NCBI RefSeq assembly: GCF_042664895.1
Contig: NZ_JBHTBQ010000031.1
Span: 1 to 64,000, forward strand
Direction: 5' to 3'
Length of the DNA stretch: 64,000 nt
Source: Iodobacter arcticus
GTDB lineage: Bacteria; Pseudomonadota; Gammaproteobacteria; Burkholderiales; Chitinibacteraceae
Positions 24,933 to 34,345 of the stretch are shown here, piece after piece (positions within the stretch are counted from its first letter, which is position 1; every line of letters begins with the position of its first letter). The notes below the pieces were generated by a model. The model had not been told where the DNA came from and did no database searches. It saw only the letters and a list, made by a program, of their open reading frames with translations. The position numbers and the translations under genes are program-made.

Positions 24933-26717
24933 TTAAACGGGGCCTTGTGCGTTAATACGCGTTTCTTTGTTGTGCAGCTTATTCAGCGCCGAGATATACG
25001 CTTTGGCGCTGGCGGCGATAATGTCGGTGTCTGCACCTTGTCCGTTGACGATGCGTCCCAGTTTTTCTAAACGCACGGTCACTTCACCTTGGCTATCCGT
25101 ACCTTGGGTAATCGCATTCACCGAATAAAGCTGTAACTCTGCACCGCTATTGGCCATGATTTCGATGGCTTTGAATACCGCATCCACAGGGCCGGAGCCG
25201 CTCGATTCTGCGCTTTTTTCTGTGCCGTCTTCGCTCATTACTATATGTGCGGATGGCATTTCACCTGTTTCTGAAACCACTTTTAAGGAAGTGAGTTTAA
25301 AGTGCTCTTGCTCAATGACGACCATTTCGTCAGAAACCAGCGCATGTAAGTCTTCATCAAAAATTTCGCGCTTACGATCGGCCAATTCTTTAAAGCGGGC
25401 AAAGGCGGCATTGAGTGCTTCTTCGCTGGATAAATCGATGCCCAATTCGTGCAGTTTGGTTTTGAACGCATTGCGGCCAGACAATTTGCCCAAAGTCAGG
25501 CGATTGGTGCTCCAGCCTACCGATTCCGCACTCATGATTTCATAGGTTTCGCGGTTTTTAAGCATGCCATCTTGGTGGATGCCGGATTCGTGAGCAAAGG
25601 CATTCGCGCCCACAATCGCTTTATTGGGCTGCACTGGGTAGCCGGTAATGGTGGAAACCAGCTTAGAGGTCGGCACAATTTGCACCGGATCAATGCCGGT
25701 TTCTAAATTAAACAAATCTTTACGTGTGCGCACCGCCATCACTACTTCTTCTAAGCTGGCGTTACCCGCTCGCTCGCCAAGGCCGTTGATGGTGCATTCA
25801 ACTTGGCGCGCACCGGCTTGCACTGCTGCCAAAGAGTTCGCCACCGCCATGCCCAAATCGTTATGGCAGTGAGTCGACCAAATCACCTTATTGGAATTCG
25901 GTACGCGGGCAATCAATTCACGCATTCGCTCCGCCCATACTGATGGAATGCTGTAGCCCACGGTATCTGGCACATTGATGGTTTTTGCACCGGCCTGAAT
26001 CACCGCGTCAAAAATACGGATTAAGAAATCCATGTCCGAGCGCACGGCGTCTTCGGCTGAGAACTCCACATCATCAGTGTATTCCAGAGCAATTTTGACG
26101 GCCTTTACTGCGGCATCGACCACCTGATCGGGTGTCATGCGCAATTTGTGCTCCATATGAATGGGGCTGGTCGCAATAAAAGTATGGATCCGTCCATGTT
26201 TGGCGGGCTTGATGGCTTCACCTGCGGCACGCACATCTTTTTCATTTGCGCGTGCCAAAGAACAGACGGTGGAGTGCTCGATAATGCTGGCAATGGCCTT
26301 GATGGCGTCTGCATCGCCGGGGCTGGCTGCGGCAAAGCCTGCTTCGATAATGTCTACGCCGAGTTTTTCTAGCTGGCGGGCAATGCGGATTTTCTCTTCT
26401 TTAGTCATCGAAGCGCCGGGGGACTGCTCGCCGTCGCGCAAGGTGGTGTCGAAAATATACAAACGATCGCTCATGCCAGTTCTCTCAGATGTGGGTGCTG
26501 TAGCTGAAAAGTAATACTGAATATTGAAGCTTTTGCCTTGATGAGCCGCCAGTTGCGCCAGCTTATTGGTGGCACTGAGCGGAATACTGCCGCGTTCACG
26601 CCATTTGTAGATGGCAGCGCGTGAGATGACCTCATCCGGAAACAGATTATTGAGCGCCTCACTTAATACGCTTGGTCCACCAAAATCAGCGATTAGACGT
26701 TCAATGTCTAATTCCAC
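24933..26717 (-). CDS. leuA: 2-isopropylmalate synthase with N-terminal helix-turn-helix extension
   Basis: LeuA condenses acetyl-CoA with 2-oxoisovalerate, the first leucine-specific step. The catalytic part begins at an internal ATG (26474) with MSDRLYIFDTTLRDGEQSPG, then DTVGYSIPS, STHCHNDLGMA, NGLGERAGN and a C-terminal LeuA dimer/regulatory domain. Unusually, the frame stays open upstream and encodes about 80 residues resembling a Cro/YdaS-type HTH (FGGPSVLSEALNN, then AAIYKWRERGSIPL). GTG 26717 is preferred as the start of this extended product because GAGGAG lies 6 bases ahead of it. The TTG at 26774 that opens the frame is part of a TTGACA box. Either the HTH is fused to LeuA, or translation can also restart at ATG 26474 (GAGAG upstream) and give both forms. 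Confidence 0.88.
   Translation of the reverse strand: MELDIERLIADFGGPSVLSEALNNLFPDEVISRAAIYKWRERGSIPLSATNKLAQLAAHQGKSFNIQYYFSATAPTSERTGMSDRLYIFDTTLRDGEQSPGASMTKEEKIRIARQLEKLGVDIIEAGFAAASPGDADAIKAIASIIEHSTVCSLARANEKDVRAAGEAIKPAKHGRIHTFIATSPIHMEHKLRMTPDQVVDAAVKAVKIALEYTDDVEFSAEDAVRSDMDFLIRIFDAVIQAGAKTINVPDTVGYSIPSVWAERMRELIARVPNSNKVIWSTHCHNDLGMAVANSLAAVQAGARQVECTINGLGERAGNASLEEVVMAVRTRKDLFNLETGIDPVQIVPTSKLVSTITGYPVQPNKAIVGANAFAHESGIHQDGMLKNRETYEIMSAESVGWSTNRLTLGKLSGRNAFKTKLHELGIDLSSEEALNAAFARFKELADRKREIFDEDLHALVSDEMVVIEQEHFKLTSLKVVSETGEMPSAHIVMSEDGTEKSAESSGSGPVDAVFKAIEIMANSGAELQLYSVNAITQGTDSQGEVTVRLEKLGRIVNGQGADTDIIAASAKAYISALNKLHNKETRINAQGPV
26692..26712. promoter_or_regulatory. Operator-like palindrome inside the HTH-leuA start region
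   Basis: ATTAGAC (26692-26698), 7 bases, GTCTAAT (26706-26712): perfect 7-bp arms, just inside the coding start at 26717. The same arms recur at 26830-26848. Confidence 0.55.
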
Positions 26718-26768
26718 GGCTATCTCCTCAAGGTTTATGTACTTAAGGTTAGCCATGGTGCGACAATG

Positions 26769-26774
26769 TGTCAA
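26769..26774 (-). promoter_or_regulatory. -35 element for leuA
   Basis: On the minus strand this reads TTGACA, a perfect -35 hexamer. With 17 bases spacing the -10 would be the weak TAACCT, placing transcription start close ahead of the GTG 26717 start and its GAGGAG site. A CAAATAA / TTATTTG inverted repeat (26772-26778 and 26789-26795) overlaps it. Confidence 0.45.
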
Positions 26775-26829
26775 ATAATTTGTGGGTGTTATTTGTTTTT
26801 AGCGAAAAATATGTGGTTTATTGTTGAAA

Positions 26830-26848
26830 ATTAGACTTAATGTCTAAT
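26830..26848. promoter_or_regulatory. Second ATTAGAC/GTCTAAT palindrome upstream of leuA
   Basis: ATTAGACTTAATGTCTAAT has perfect 7-bp arms around 5 bases. It lies about 55 bases upstream of the TTGACA box and matches the arms of the palindrome at 26692-26712. It is a candidate binding site for the HTH encoded just downstream. Confidence 0.55.
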
Positions 26849-26937
26849 TGTTGAGTGCGGCGGTGTAGGGTGGGCAAGTTTTAATGCCCACGCGGGCAGC
26901 ACGAAGAGTGTGAGTTGCTATTAAGTAGGGCGTTAAT

Positions 26938-26964
26938 AAAGCCAAGCGTTTTTTGCTTGGCTTT
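26938..26964 (-). terminator. Rho-independent terminator after pssA
   Basis: AAAGCCAAGC and GCTTGGCTTT make a 10-bp stem around a T-rich (plus strand) loop. The arms extend further with AATAA/TTATT. It lies downstream of the minus-strand pssA. The rest of the 334-base gap between leuA and pssA holds the leuA control region and a GTGGGCA-type short repeat at about 26868-26900. Confidence 0.75.
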
Positions 26965-27108
26965 ATTACGCCGCATGGTGGCAGGGGAACGCGCGGCGCA
27001 ATGCGTCTGGATAAAGTCTCAGACTTATTGCTCTCTACGGTTTGTGGCATAAGATCTTAGCTTGATGCCTATAGGCGTGGGCATCGGCTTTCATCTAAGC
27101 GTTGATCG

Positions 27109-27885
27109 TTATGCCTCAGGAAGAGTATCTGTTGAATCTGCAGGCTTTAGTGGCTTAATCCAGCGATAAAGCCAATACACATAACCCGAGATGCCGTAGC
27201 CAATAAACACGCAAAACAGCATGAGTGGTGGCTTAGCAACGATCACCAATAAAATCAGTGTGGTAATGAGCAGGGCAAAGAAGGGCACAGTTTTGCGCAT
27301 ATGCAGCTCTTTAAAGCTCCAGAAGCGCACATTAGAAACCATGGATAGCCCTGCGAACAGGGTGAAGACCAAAGCCAGATAGGGCAGTGCGCCGCTGATG
27401 GGGGTCAGCTCTTCTGCATATTCATGGCTAATCCACACCAAGCCCGCCACCATGGCCGCAGCAGCAGGCGATGGCAGGCCTTGAAACCAGCGCTTATCAA
27501 CCACTTCAATATTGGCATTAAAGCGCGCCAGCCTCATTGCTGCGCCTGCACAATAGATAAATGCGGTGATCCAACCTAGCTTGCCAAAATCGCGCAACAT
27601 CCATTCATAGGCGACCAGTGCCGGTGCCACACCAAAGCTCACCATATCGGACAGCGAATCAAACTGCGCACCAAATTCAGATTGCGTATGGGTTAGGCGG
27701 GCAACTCGTCCATCCAAGCCATCGAGCACCATAGCAATAAAAATAGCGACTGCGGCCTGATCAAAATTCTTATTCATCGCCTGCACAATGGCGTAAAAGC
27801 CAGCAAATAGCGCGGCAAGGGTGAATAGATTGGGCAGCAAATAGATGCCCTGACGGCGGAAGTTGATCGGGCGTTTAGCTTGCAT
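27109..27885 (-). CDS. pssA: CDP-diacylglycerol-serine O-phosphatidyltransferase
   Basis: Makes phosphatidylserine from CDP-diacylglycerol and serine at the inner membrane. The 258 residues contain the CDP-alcohol phosphotransferase signature DG-x2-AR-x8-G-x3-D-x3-D (Asp58-Gly59 to Asp80) and about seven membrane segments. It is the membrane (type II) form rather than the E. coli soluble form. It faces away from psd, which uses its product. Confidence 0.94.
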   Translation of the reverse strand: MQAKRPINFRRQGIYLLPNLFTLAALFAGFYAIVQAMNKNFDQAAVAIFIAMVLDGLDGRVARLTHTQSEFGAQFDSLSDMVSFGVAPALVAYEWMLRDFGKLGWITAFIYCAGAAMRLARFNANIEVVDKRWFQGLPSPAAAAMVAGLVWISHEYAEELTPISGALPYLALVFTLFAGLSMVSNVRFWSFKELHMRKTVPFFALLITTLILLVIVAKPPLMLFCVFIGYGISGYVYWLYRWIKPLKPADSTDTLPEA

Positions 27886-27958
27886 AAATCCAGCCTTGAG
27901 ACATATTGAGTTTGAATTGTAGCTGACACAGTAGCGGGTCGATAGTTCATGCGCCGTG

Positions 27959-27964
27959 TATAAT
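27959..27964 (+). promoter_or_regulatory. -10 box for psd
   Basis: A perfect TATAAT lies 31 bases ahead of the GTG at 27996. Transcription from about 27971 would begin almost at the TTG (27972) that opens the frame, so the GTG is the better start. No clear -35 hexamer. Confidence 0.5.
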
Positions 27965-27995
27965 CTGCGCTTTGATTTATGCTGGGGATACGCCT

Positions 27996-28835
27996 GTGTC
28001 AGAGCGCCTGTTCGTTCTATTGCAACACGTCCTACCTAAACTTGCACTCACGGCTTTGGCTGGGGCAGGTGCAAATTTAAAAGCGGGGGGTCTTAGCCAG
28101 TGGGTAATTCGTTGGTTTATTGGCAAATATAAAGTCAATATGAGCGAAGCCGCAGATGCCGATCCTGCCGCATTTGCCACCTTTAATGAATTCTTTACCC
28201 GTGCTTTAAAGCCCGGTGCACGCCCTATTCACGCCGCGCGTTTTGTCTGCCCGGTAGATGGCAAAATAAGCCAGCTTGGGCCGATTAAACTAGAGCAAAT
28301 TTTCCAAGCCAAGGGTAAGGAATTTAGTGCAACGGCGCTGCTTGGTGGCGATAGTGCGTTGGCTAAGCCCTTTATCAATGGCAGCTTTGCCAATATCTAC
28401 CTTAGCCCGCGTGATTACCACCGCATCCACATGCCTTGTGATGGCCGACTGACGCAAATGATTTACGTGCCGGGTGAGTTGTTCTCGGTAAACCCAGTGA
28501 CCGCCCGTGGCGTAGATGGCTTATTCGCCCGCAATGAGCGCGTGGTCTGCATGTTTGAATCTGACTTTGGCCCCTTCGCCTTGGTACTGGTAGGGGCGAC
28601 CATCGTCGGCAGCATGGCGACGGTTTGGCATGGCATTGTTAATCCGCCAAGAAGCAAGACCGTCAGAAAATGGGATTATGCTGGCCAGGATATCCAGCTG
28701 AAAAAAGGCGAAGAAATGGGCCGCTTCCTGCTTGGCTCCACCGTAGTGATGCTGTTCCCTGAAGGCACTTGCCAGCTCAATGCCGATTGGGCTGCAGAAA
28801 AAGCGGTGCAGATGGGGGAGAAGATGGGAGATTGA
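27996..28835 (+). CDS. psd: Phosphatidylserine decarboxylase proenzyme
   Basis: Decarboxylates phosphatidylserine to phosphatidylethanolamine. It is the long, type I form (about 279 residues) that cleaves itself at the LGST motif (about 245-248, in GRFLLGSTVVMLFP) to create the pyruvoyl group. Also visible: YKVNMSEA, FNEFFTRALKPGARPI, VCPVDGKISQLG, YLSPRDYHRIHMPCDG and ARNERVVCMFESDFG. GTG 27996 is preceded by GGGGA and gives the usual SERLFVLLQHVLPK start. Confidence 0.94.
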   Translation: MSERLFVLLQHVLPKLALTALAGAGANLKAGGLSQWVIRWFIGKYKVNMSEAADADPAAFATFNEFFTRALKPGARPIHAARFVCPVDGKISQLGPIKLEQIFQAKGKEFSATALLGGDSALAKPFINGSFANIYLSPRDYHRIHMPCDGRLTQMIYVPGELFSVNPVTARGVDGLFARNERVVCMFESDFGPFALVLVGATIVGSMATVWHGIVNPPRSKTVRKWDYAGQDIQLKKGEEMGRFLLGSTVVMLFPEGTCQLNADWAAEKAVQMGEKMGD

Positions 28836-28852
28836 TGCTTGCACTAGAAATA

Positions 28853-28879
28853 ACAAACCCGCCTCGATGGCGGGTTTGT
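28853..28879 (+). terminator. Terminator after psd
   Basis: ACAAACCCGCC and GGCGGGTTTGT form an 11-bp stem with a 5-base loop, followed by CTTGTATT. A second palindrome, TGACCACC/GGTGGTCA (28891-28912), follows. Confidence 0.8.
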
Positions 28880-29027
28880 CTTGTATTAGGTGACCACCAC
28901 GGATGGTGGTCAGAACTAACCTAGTGTCATTACCAGTATGGTGGCTGGAAGAGGACTTAGCCTAGGGCTGCATGCGTAGTATATCATTGAGATAGCTAAT
29001 TATTCAAACATCACAAGATGATAAGCG

Positions 29028-29657
29028 ATGAACTGGAGTGAATTAGAGCGTCATTTCTCAGCGGCAAGATTGGGCCGATATTACCGATTTTTTGGTCAAG
29101 ATGCTGATAAAGCCGCTGAAGCTTATGCCCATAATTTACTTTTAGCCGAGGCGATGATACCTATGCTGAATGTGCTTGAGATTGCGCTAAGAAATGGCAT
29201 CAATACCCGATTAAGCAAGCACTATGGTCGTATTGATTGGTGGGAAGCTTGGCTTGGAGCTGCGGAGTTTAATTGGCAGAATAAAGAAATTGCGAATACA
29301 AAGGCTAAATTAGCTAGAAAGAAGGACGTGCTTTCTGCCGATAAAATCGTCGCTGAATTAACGTTTGGTTTTTGGACCTCATTATTTAATACGACATTTC
29401 AAGCTATCCTCTGGAAAGATTTGCGTTTGGTGTTTCCTTGTTGCCCAAAGTCGATCCGTCAGCGTCACACTATTTCGTCCGCACTTAACCAAGCTCGAGA
29501 TCTTAGGAATCGTGTATTTCATCATGAGCCACTTTTGTGGCTTGCCCCTGCACTCATTGAGCAGTACACCGCGAGTGAAGAGATTATTAGCTGGCTTGAC
29601 CCTCAGCTCAGCGCTTGGGGCTGGCTAAACACGACCGAATGCGCATGGTGTGGTTAA
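29028..29657 (+). CDS. Abi-like (HEPN-type) protein
   Basis: The 209 residues resemble the Abi_2-like family linked to abortive phage infection: MLNVLEIALRNGINTRL, DKIVAELTFGFWTSLFNTTF and ALNQARDLRNRVFHHEPLLW. The last contains R-x4-H (RNRVFH), the HEPN ribonuclease signature. No partner antitoxin gene adjoins it: a hairpin lies upstream and an unrelated membrane protein follows. It sits in an interruption of the otherwise conserved ilv-psd-pssA-leuA neighbourhood, which suggests acquisition. Function in defence is inferred from family only. Confidence 0.75.
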   Translation: MNWSELERHFSAARLGRYYRFFGQDADKAAEAYAHNLLLAEAMIPMLNVLEIALRNGINTRLSKHYGRIDWWEAWLGAAEFNWQNKEIANTKAKLARKKDVLSADKIVAELTFGFWTSLFNTTFQAILWKDLRLVFPCCPKSIRQRHTISSALNQARDLRNRVFHHEPLLWLAPALIEQYTASEEIISWLDPQLSAWGWLNTTECAWCG

Positions 29658-29751
29658 GTGGTCCGCTTTATGGGTGAAACATGTGGGGAATTGTTGAATT
29701 AATATGTCCGTAAATTTTAAGTTATTGATTTATTTTAACTAGGGTTTTGTC

Positions 29752-30189
29752 ATGAGTACTGATTGCTTAGAAAAGCCAAAAAAAGTTTTGAAACTGGAAT
29801 GGCTGTGGTTTTTATTATTTGCTCCTCCGTTGGGTGGGGTTGTTTTTCTATTTATAATGAATGTTCATAAAATATTTGATGGGACCGGTTTTGGAGGATC
29901 ATCTCTGCCACGGGAGGAGGCTACTTCTATAGCTTATGTCTATTTGGGCATATTGATGATGTTTTATTTTCTGGGGGGATTACCAGCTCTTCTTACGGGC
30001 ATACTGGCAACCCGTTTACGCAAAGTTAAGGTAATTATCTATGTGCTTGCCCTTGGTTTTGCTGGAAGTATATTTGCTGTGGTTTGTGGCTTCTGGATTA
30101 CAGACTTTCAGGGGGTGAAATTGACTATGATGACTGGTGCCATTACATCAGTTGTGATTTCGATATTTTTACGCTGGTATACCCGTTAA
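29752..30189 (+). CDS. Small membrane protein of unknown function
   Basis: A 145-residue protein with four predicted transmembrane helices (about 17-36, 60-85, 92-113 and 118-140) and a basic C-terminus (FLRWYTR). I recognise no domain. ATG 29752 follows an ACTAGGG ribosome-site-like element. The surrounding spacers are AT-rich, unlike the core genes, fitting an acquired segment. The 195 bases after it hold nothing I can name. Confidence 0.6.
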   Translation: MSTDCLEKPKKVLKLEWLWFLLFAPPLGGVVFLFIMNVHKIFDGTGFGGSSLPREEATSIAYVYLGILMMFYFLGGLPALLTGILATRLRKVKVIIYVLALGFAGSIFAVVCGFWITDFQGVKLTMMTGAITSVVISIFLRWYTR

Positions 30190-30384
30190 TTTATGGGTAT
30201 TTTTTTAGTTTAAGTATCTTGCGAATAATATAAAGTGTATTCCTCTGCTTTATTTATTCTGGCTTTAATTTGAAAAATAATTACTATTTCTATATTTTTT
30301 AGTAAGCCGCTTGGACTGGAGTAGAGTCTTATCAGTCCAGCGATATCATCGTTATGGAGTACTTTGTTGATAAAAATGCCTAAG

Positions 30385-30942
30385 TTATCGCACTGTTTGA
30401 TTTATTTTCTGCCACTCCCCCCTTAAAATCCCTCTGCAAACCTTATCTTCTGGCTTGCCCCATTTAATCGCGTGTTGCCGTAATACACCTTCCTGCGTAA
30501 ATCCTAGTTTTTCCATAACACGTCCGGATGCCGGGTTTCTGGCGAGGTGTTCGGCGTGGATGCGTGTGAGTTTTAGCTCGGTAAAGCCAAATTCTAGGAT
30601 TGCGTGACCCGCCTCGCTGGCATAGCCCTTGCCCCAGAAGGGTCTGCCTATCCAGTAGCCTAGCTCGGCTCGGTGCTCGGGCAGGATGGCAAATAGGCTG
30701 ATGGCACCTAGCAAGGCTCTATCTTCTTTGCGGCGTATGGCGAGGGCTAGCGTTTGTTGTACCAGCCACAGGCTGGCGGAGGATGCGATCCAGCTTTCGG
30801 CGGCGCCATCGGGGTAGGGGTGAGGAATGGTGGCGGTGGTATCGGCAATGGTAAAGTCACCAGCGAGCTTTTGCACTGCTGGCGCGTCGTCAAAGCTAAA
30901 GGGGCTGAGGGTGAGGCGAGGGGTTTCAAGTGTGGGCATCAT
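30385..30942 (-). CDS. GNAT-family N-acetyltransferase (RimJ/RimL type)
   Basis: The 185 residues begin LETPRLTLSPFSFDDAPAVQ and include AELGYWIGRPFWGKGYASEA (acetyl-CoA binding segment) and LTRIHAEHLARNPASGRVME, with KLGFTQEGVLRQH following. This pattern is typical of the RimJ/RimL acetyltransferase branch that acts on protein N-termini or small amines. The substrate is unknown. It lies downstream of ilvC on the same strand but behind a terminator, so it probably has its own promoter. Confidence 0.85.
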   Translation of the reverse strand: MMPTLETPRLTLSPFSFDDAPAVQKLAGDFTIADTTATIPHPYPDGAAESWIASSASLWLVQQTLALAIRRKEDRALLGAISLFAILPEHRAELGYWIGRPFWGKGYASEAGHAILEFGFTELKLTRIHAEHLARNPASGRVMEKLGFTQEGVLRQHAIKWGKPEDKVCRGILRGEWQKINQTVR

Positions 30943-30952
30943 TGTTCCAAAA

Positions 30953-30978
30953 AAAAGCCAGCTCGAAAGCTGGCTTTT
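30953..30978 (-). terminator. Terminator after ilvC
   Basis: AAAAGCCAGCT and AGCTGGCTTTT form an 11-bp stem with a 4-base loop. On the minus strand an uninterrupted run of T follows, so it should efficiently end the ilvBNC transcript. Confidence 0.88.
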
Positions 30979-30998
30979 GCGTCTTAAATCAAGGCCAA

Positions 30999-32015
<1,017 letters not shown>

Positions 32016-32074
32016 GGCTGAATTCCTGTCTAGGTGTTTGATTTTGATCTGAGAATGGCAACGGCCACACTCAA

Positions 32075-32566
32075 TTAAACTTTTAAAATACGCTCGCCGC
32101 GACCGATGCCAGAGGCGCCGGTGCGTACGGTTTCCAGAATGGCGGCTGGATCAAGTGCCTTGATAAAGGCATCCAGCTTTTCGCCTGTTCCGGTTAGCTC
32201 TACGGTATAGGCTTTTTCTGTGACGTCGATAATGCGGCCACGGAAAATATCCGCCATCCGCTTCATCTCGTCTCTTTCCTTGCCGGTTGCCCGTACTTTA
32301 ATCAACATCAGTTCACGCTCGATGTGATCAGCCTCGTTCAGGTCGATCACTTTCACCACTTCGACCAGCTTGTTGAGCTGTTTGGTGATTTGTTCGATGA
32401 CGTCTTCAGAGCCATGGGTGACGATGGTCATCCGGCTCATCGTTGTGTCTTCAGTGGTTTGCACTGTTAACGAGTCGATGTTGTAGCCACGCGCTGAAAA
32501 CAAGCCAGTCACACGGGATAGTGCACCTGCTTCGTTTTCGATCAGTACTGAAAGAATATGTCGCAT
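32075..32566 (-). CDS. ilvN: Acetolactate synthase small (regulatory) subunit
   Basis: The 163 residues carry the N-terminal ACT domain (LSVLIENEAGALSRVTGLFSAR and GYNIDSLTVQTTED) that confers valine feedback, and the C-terminal ALS_ss domain. It is the ilvH-type length. It lies 12 bases behind ilvB and almost certainly is in the same transcript. Confidence 0.95.
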   Translation of the reverse strand: MRHILSVLIENEAGALSRVTGLFSARGYNIDSLTVQTTEDTTMSRMTIVTHGSEDVIEQITKQLNKLVEVVKVIDLNEADHIERELMLIKVRATGKERDEMKRMADIFRGRIIDVTEKAYTVELTGTGEKLDAFIKALDPAAILETVRTGASGIGRGERILKV

Positions 32567-32578
32567 TTTTATCTCCTC

Positions 32579-34345
32579 TCAGCACAGATTGCCGTAATCA
32601 CGGTTATTTTCAAAGGGCACCAATTGCATATCACGCATATGCGGTGGTAAATCCATCTGGCTCAGGCCTTTCCCGTTTTGAATCATAGGGAAAACGTTGA
32701 CTTCACGGTCAGTAATAAAGTCCATAAACACGAGGCGATCTTTTAGCTTGTCGCTAAATGCTTCGCGTAGTGCAGGCTCTACATCCGAAGGTTTTTCGAT
32801 TTTCATACCAACGTGGCCATAGGCTTCGGCTAGTTTTACAAAGTCAGGCAGCGCATCCATATAGGACTCGGAATAGCGATTGCCGTAAAAGAACTGCTGC
32901 CACTGACGAACCATGCCTAGATAGCGGTTGTTCAGATTAATAATCTTGGTCGGAATATGGTATTGCTTACAGGTTGAAAGCTCTTGGATATTCATCTGGA
33001 TCGAGCCTTCGCCGGTAATACAAGCGACGATCGCATCTGGGTTCGCCAGTTGAGCGCCCATCGCTGCAGGCAGGCCAAAGCCCATAGTGCCCAGCCCACC
33101 CGAGTTAATCCACTGACGTGGGCGTTTAAATGGGTAGTATTGTGCGGCAAACATCTGGTGCTGGCCCACGTCGGAAGTAATGATGGCGTCGCCACCGGTG
33201 ACTTCCCACAGCTTTTGCACCACAAATTGCGGCTTGATGACGAGATCAGATTGCTCGTACCAAAGGCTTTGCGGCTTGCGCCATTCTTCGATCTGCTTCC
33301 ACCAAGCGGCCAGAGCATCGGCCTGTGGCTTGATACCAGTTTCTTTCAAGATGGCGATCAGGTCGATCAATACATGTTTTACATCGCCAACGATAGGCAC
33401 ATCGACTTTTACGCGCTTGGCAATCGACGATGGGTCGATATCGATATGCACAATCTTTTTAGTTTGCGAAAGGAAGTGCTCTGGCGAGGAAATAACGCGG
33501 TCGTCAAAGCGTGCGCCAATCGCAATGATGACATCGCTGTACTGCATGGCCATATTGGCTTCATATGTGCCGTGCATGCCTAGCATGCCAACAAAGTGCG
33601 GGTCTGTACCATCTAGCGCACCTAGGCCCATCAGGGTGTTCGTGCATGGCAGATTGAGCAATTTAGCAAGCTCTGTCACCTCGGCACTGGCGTTGCTTAA
33701 GATGGCTCCACCGCCCACATACAGAAACGGGCGCTTGGCTTCACCAAGTAACTGCGCCGCTTTTTTAATCTGGCCAGGATGCCCTTTGGTAGGTGGGGAG
33801 TAGCTGCGAATCGCTACCGATGCTGGGTAGTTAAACTCAGTTTTATTCGCTGCAATATCCTTAGGCACATCGATCACTACGGGGCCAGGGCGGCCTGTGG
33901 TGGCGAGGTGAAAGGCTTTTTTAATGGTGGGTGCTAGATCACGAATGTCTTTTACCAAGAAGTTGTGTTTTACGATTGGGCGTGAGCAGCCAACCATATC
34001 TACTTCTTGGAAAGCATCTAGGCCAATCGCATCAGTTGCAACTTGGCCGGAAAACACCACCATAGGAATCGAATCCATATAGGCGGTGGCAATCCCGGTA
34101 ATCGCATTGGTGGCACCTGGGCCGGATGTAACCAGCGCTACGCCCACCTTTTTACTAGAGCGGGAGTAAGCATCGGCAGCATGTACGGCGGCTTGTTCAT
34201 GGCGAACCAGCACATGCTTAAAATAATCTTGTTTGAAGATTGCATCGTAAATAGATAAAACTGCGCCGCCAGGGTAGCCGAAAATAAATTCAACCCCTTC
34301 TTCTTGCAAGCAGCGCGTAATGATCTCTGCGCCCGAAATTTCCAT
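32579..34345 (-). CDS. ilvB: Acetolactate synthase large subunit
   Basis: Thiamine-diphosphate and FAD enzyme making acetolactate and acetohydroxybutyrate, the first common step of branched-chain synthesis. The 588 residues include YPGGAVLSIYDA, the catalytic Glu in RHEQAAVHAADAY, TSGPGATNAITGIATAYMDS, and the ThDP motif GEGSIQMNIQELSTCKQY with NLNNRYLGMVRQWQ. First gene of ilvB-ilvN-ilvC. Confidence 0.97.
   Translation of the reverse strand: MEISGAEIITRCLQEEGVEFIFGYPGGAVLSIYDAIFKQDYFKHVLVRHEQAAVHAADAYSRSSKKVGVALVTSGPGATNAITGIATAYMDSIPMVVFSGQVATDAIGLDAFQEVDMVGCSRPIVKHNFLVKDIRDLAPTIKKAFHLATTGRPGPVVIDVPKDIAANKTEFNYPASVAIRSYSPPTKGHPGQIKKAAQLLGEAKRPFLYVGGGAILSNASAEVTELAKLLNLPCTNTLMGLGALDGTDPHFVGMLGMHGTYEANMAMQYSDVIIAIGARFDDRVISSPEHFLSQTKKIVHIDIDPSSIAKRVKVDVPIVGDVKHVLIDLIAILKETGIKPQADALAAWWKQIEEWRKPQSLWYEQSDLVIKPQFVVQKLWEVTGGDAIITSDVGQHQMFAAQYYPFKRPRQWINSGGLGTMGFGLPAAMGAQLANPDAIVACITGEGSIQMNIQELSTCKQYHIPTKIINLNNRYLGMVRQWQQFFYGNRYSESYMDALPDFVKLAEAYGHVGMKIEKPSDVEPALREAFSDKLKDRLVFMDFITDREVNVFPMIQNGKGLSQMDLPPHMRDMQLVPFENNRDYGNLC

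Noticed and set aside
32984..33803. Long plus-strand frames antisense to ilvB
   Set aside because: About 200 codons long, but the opposite strand encodes a complete acetolactate synthase; typical shadow frames.
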